NCBI GenBank assembly: GCA_029212425.1
Contig: JARGNC010000142.1
Coordinates: forward strand, 1-6,315
Reading direction: 5' to 3'
Source: Phycisphaerales bacterium
GTDB taxonomy: Bacteria; Planctomycetota; Phycisphaerae; Phycisphaerales; UBA1924
Length of the DNA: 6,315 nucleotides
This document shows positions 6,095-6,315 of the stretch, one piece after another (the stretch's first letter is position 1; each line of letters opens with the position of its first letter). The notes under the pieces were generated by a model. It had not been told where the DNA came from, ran no database searches, and saw nothing but the letters and a program-made list of their open reading frames with translations. Made by a program: the position numbers and the translations under genes.

Positions 6095-6315
6095 TCAGGC
6101 TAGTTCAATCTTTATTGCTCCCGCCAACTTCTCAAAGTCCTCAATCGTGTTGTACAACTGCGCACTCACCCGCATCACGCGTGGGTGGATCTTGCCCAGC
6201 GCCCATACAGGCACCTGGATATCGTGCTTCTGGTACAACGCGTCCCACAGCGAATCGTCGTAGATCTCGCCCTCGACGACCTCGCCCGGCAGCGGGATGC
6301 TGACCATCGTGCCGA
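6095..6315 (-). CDS. C-terminal fragment of class-V-fold PLP aminotransferase (isopenicillin-N-epimerase-like)
   Basis: The gene enters from the right and is cut by the window edge; the ATG at 6307 is internal, because the frame stays open to the edge and reads G-T-M-V-S-I-P-LP, the familiar beginning of the C-terminal domain in CefD-like class V aminotransferases. It continues with LWDALYQKHDIQVPVWALG and ends with VMRVSAQLYNTIEDFEKLAGAI, the R-x-S-x-Q-x-YN...D...LA pattern of the family's small domain. These enzymes use pyridoxal phosphate, but the Schiff-base lysine lies outside the window, so substrate and activity cannot be judged. Most of the fragment is GC-rich like the rest of the window, but its last few codons (about 6095-6115) share the AT-rich character of the DUF413 island. 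It stops 15 bp before the DUF413 start. Confidence 0.78.
   Translation of the reverse strand, partial: GTMVSIPLPGEVVEGEIYDDSLWDALYQKHDIQVPVWALGKIHPRVMRVSAQLYNTIEDFEKLAGAIKIELA
6112..6120. repeat. Right copy of 9-bp direct repeat flanking the DUF413 gene
   Basis: The sequence ttattgctc is identical to 5735-5743. Here it lies within the last codons of the aminotransferase gene, where the base composition changes from GC-rich to AT-rich, so it coincides with the right edge of the island. Confidence 0.35.

Larger units (their letters stand above)
5717..6115. other. Low-GC island
   Basis: Hand counts give about 38% GC for 5821-6060, against about 65% in 5521-5640 and about 58-68% in 6181-6300. 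The change at the left edge is abrupt at the M32 stop. The right edge falls in the last few codons of the aminotransferase gene. The island contains essentially one gene (DUF413 family) and suggests DNA acquired from a lower-GC donor. Confidence 0.7.

Overview
The window looks like chromosomal DNA from a planctomycete-type bacterium, possibly a marine Phycisphaerae relative. The basis is indirect. The secreted prenyltransferase/squalene-oxidase-repeat protein at 2964-4145 resembles a family common in planctomycetes. Shine-Dalgarno signals are weak or absent for several genes, and base composition is moderately high GC (hand counts of single lines run about 45-68%). This assignment is an inference.

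Layout from left to right: (1) the tail of a plus-strand gene, probably a peptidase-MA-like (gluzincin) protein, ending at 204; its stop lies inside a perfect 15-bp tandem duplication. (2) A convergent minus-strand gene (242 to about 2110, open to 2212) for an extremely acidic, largely disordered protein with a C-terminal two-helix membrane hairpin and a recurring short motif, [AS]-h-D-x-h-h (h = hydrophobic). I do not recognise its family. (3) A divergent plus-strand run: rsmE (16S rRNA m3U1498 methyltransferase), the secreted prenyltransferase-repeat protein, and an M32 (Taq-type) metallocarboxypeptidase. Gaps are 12 and 38 bp, consistent with one operon. (4) A sharp drop in GC at about 5717-6115 (about 38% against about 65% just before it) carrying a minus-strand gene of the DUF413/MaoP family, which I associate mainly with Gammaproteobacteria. 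(5) The C-terminal end of a minus-strand class-V aminotransferase (isopenicillin-N-epimerase-like), which lies upstream of the DUF413 gene and 15 bp from it.

The housekeeping genes (rsmE, M32 peptidase) look intact and ordinary. The parts worth a second look are the acidic membrane-anchored protein with its repeated motif and the low-GC DUF413 gene, which is bracketed by a 9-bp direct repeat. I found no CRISPR array, RNA gene, insertion sequence or convincing intrinsic terminator.
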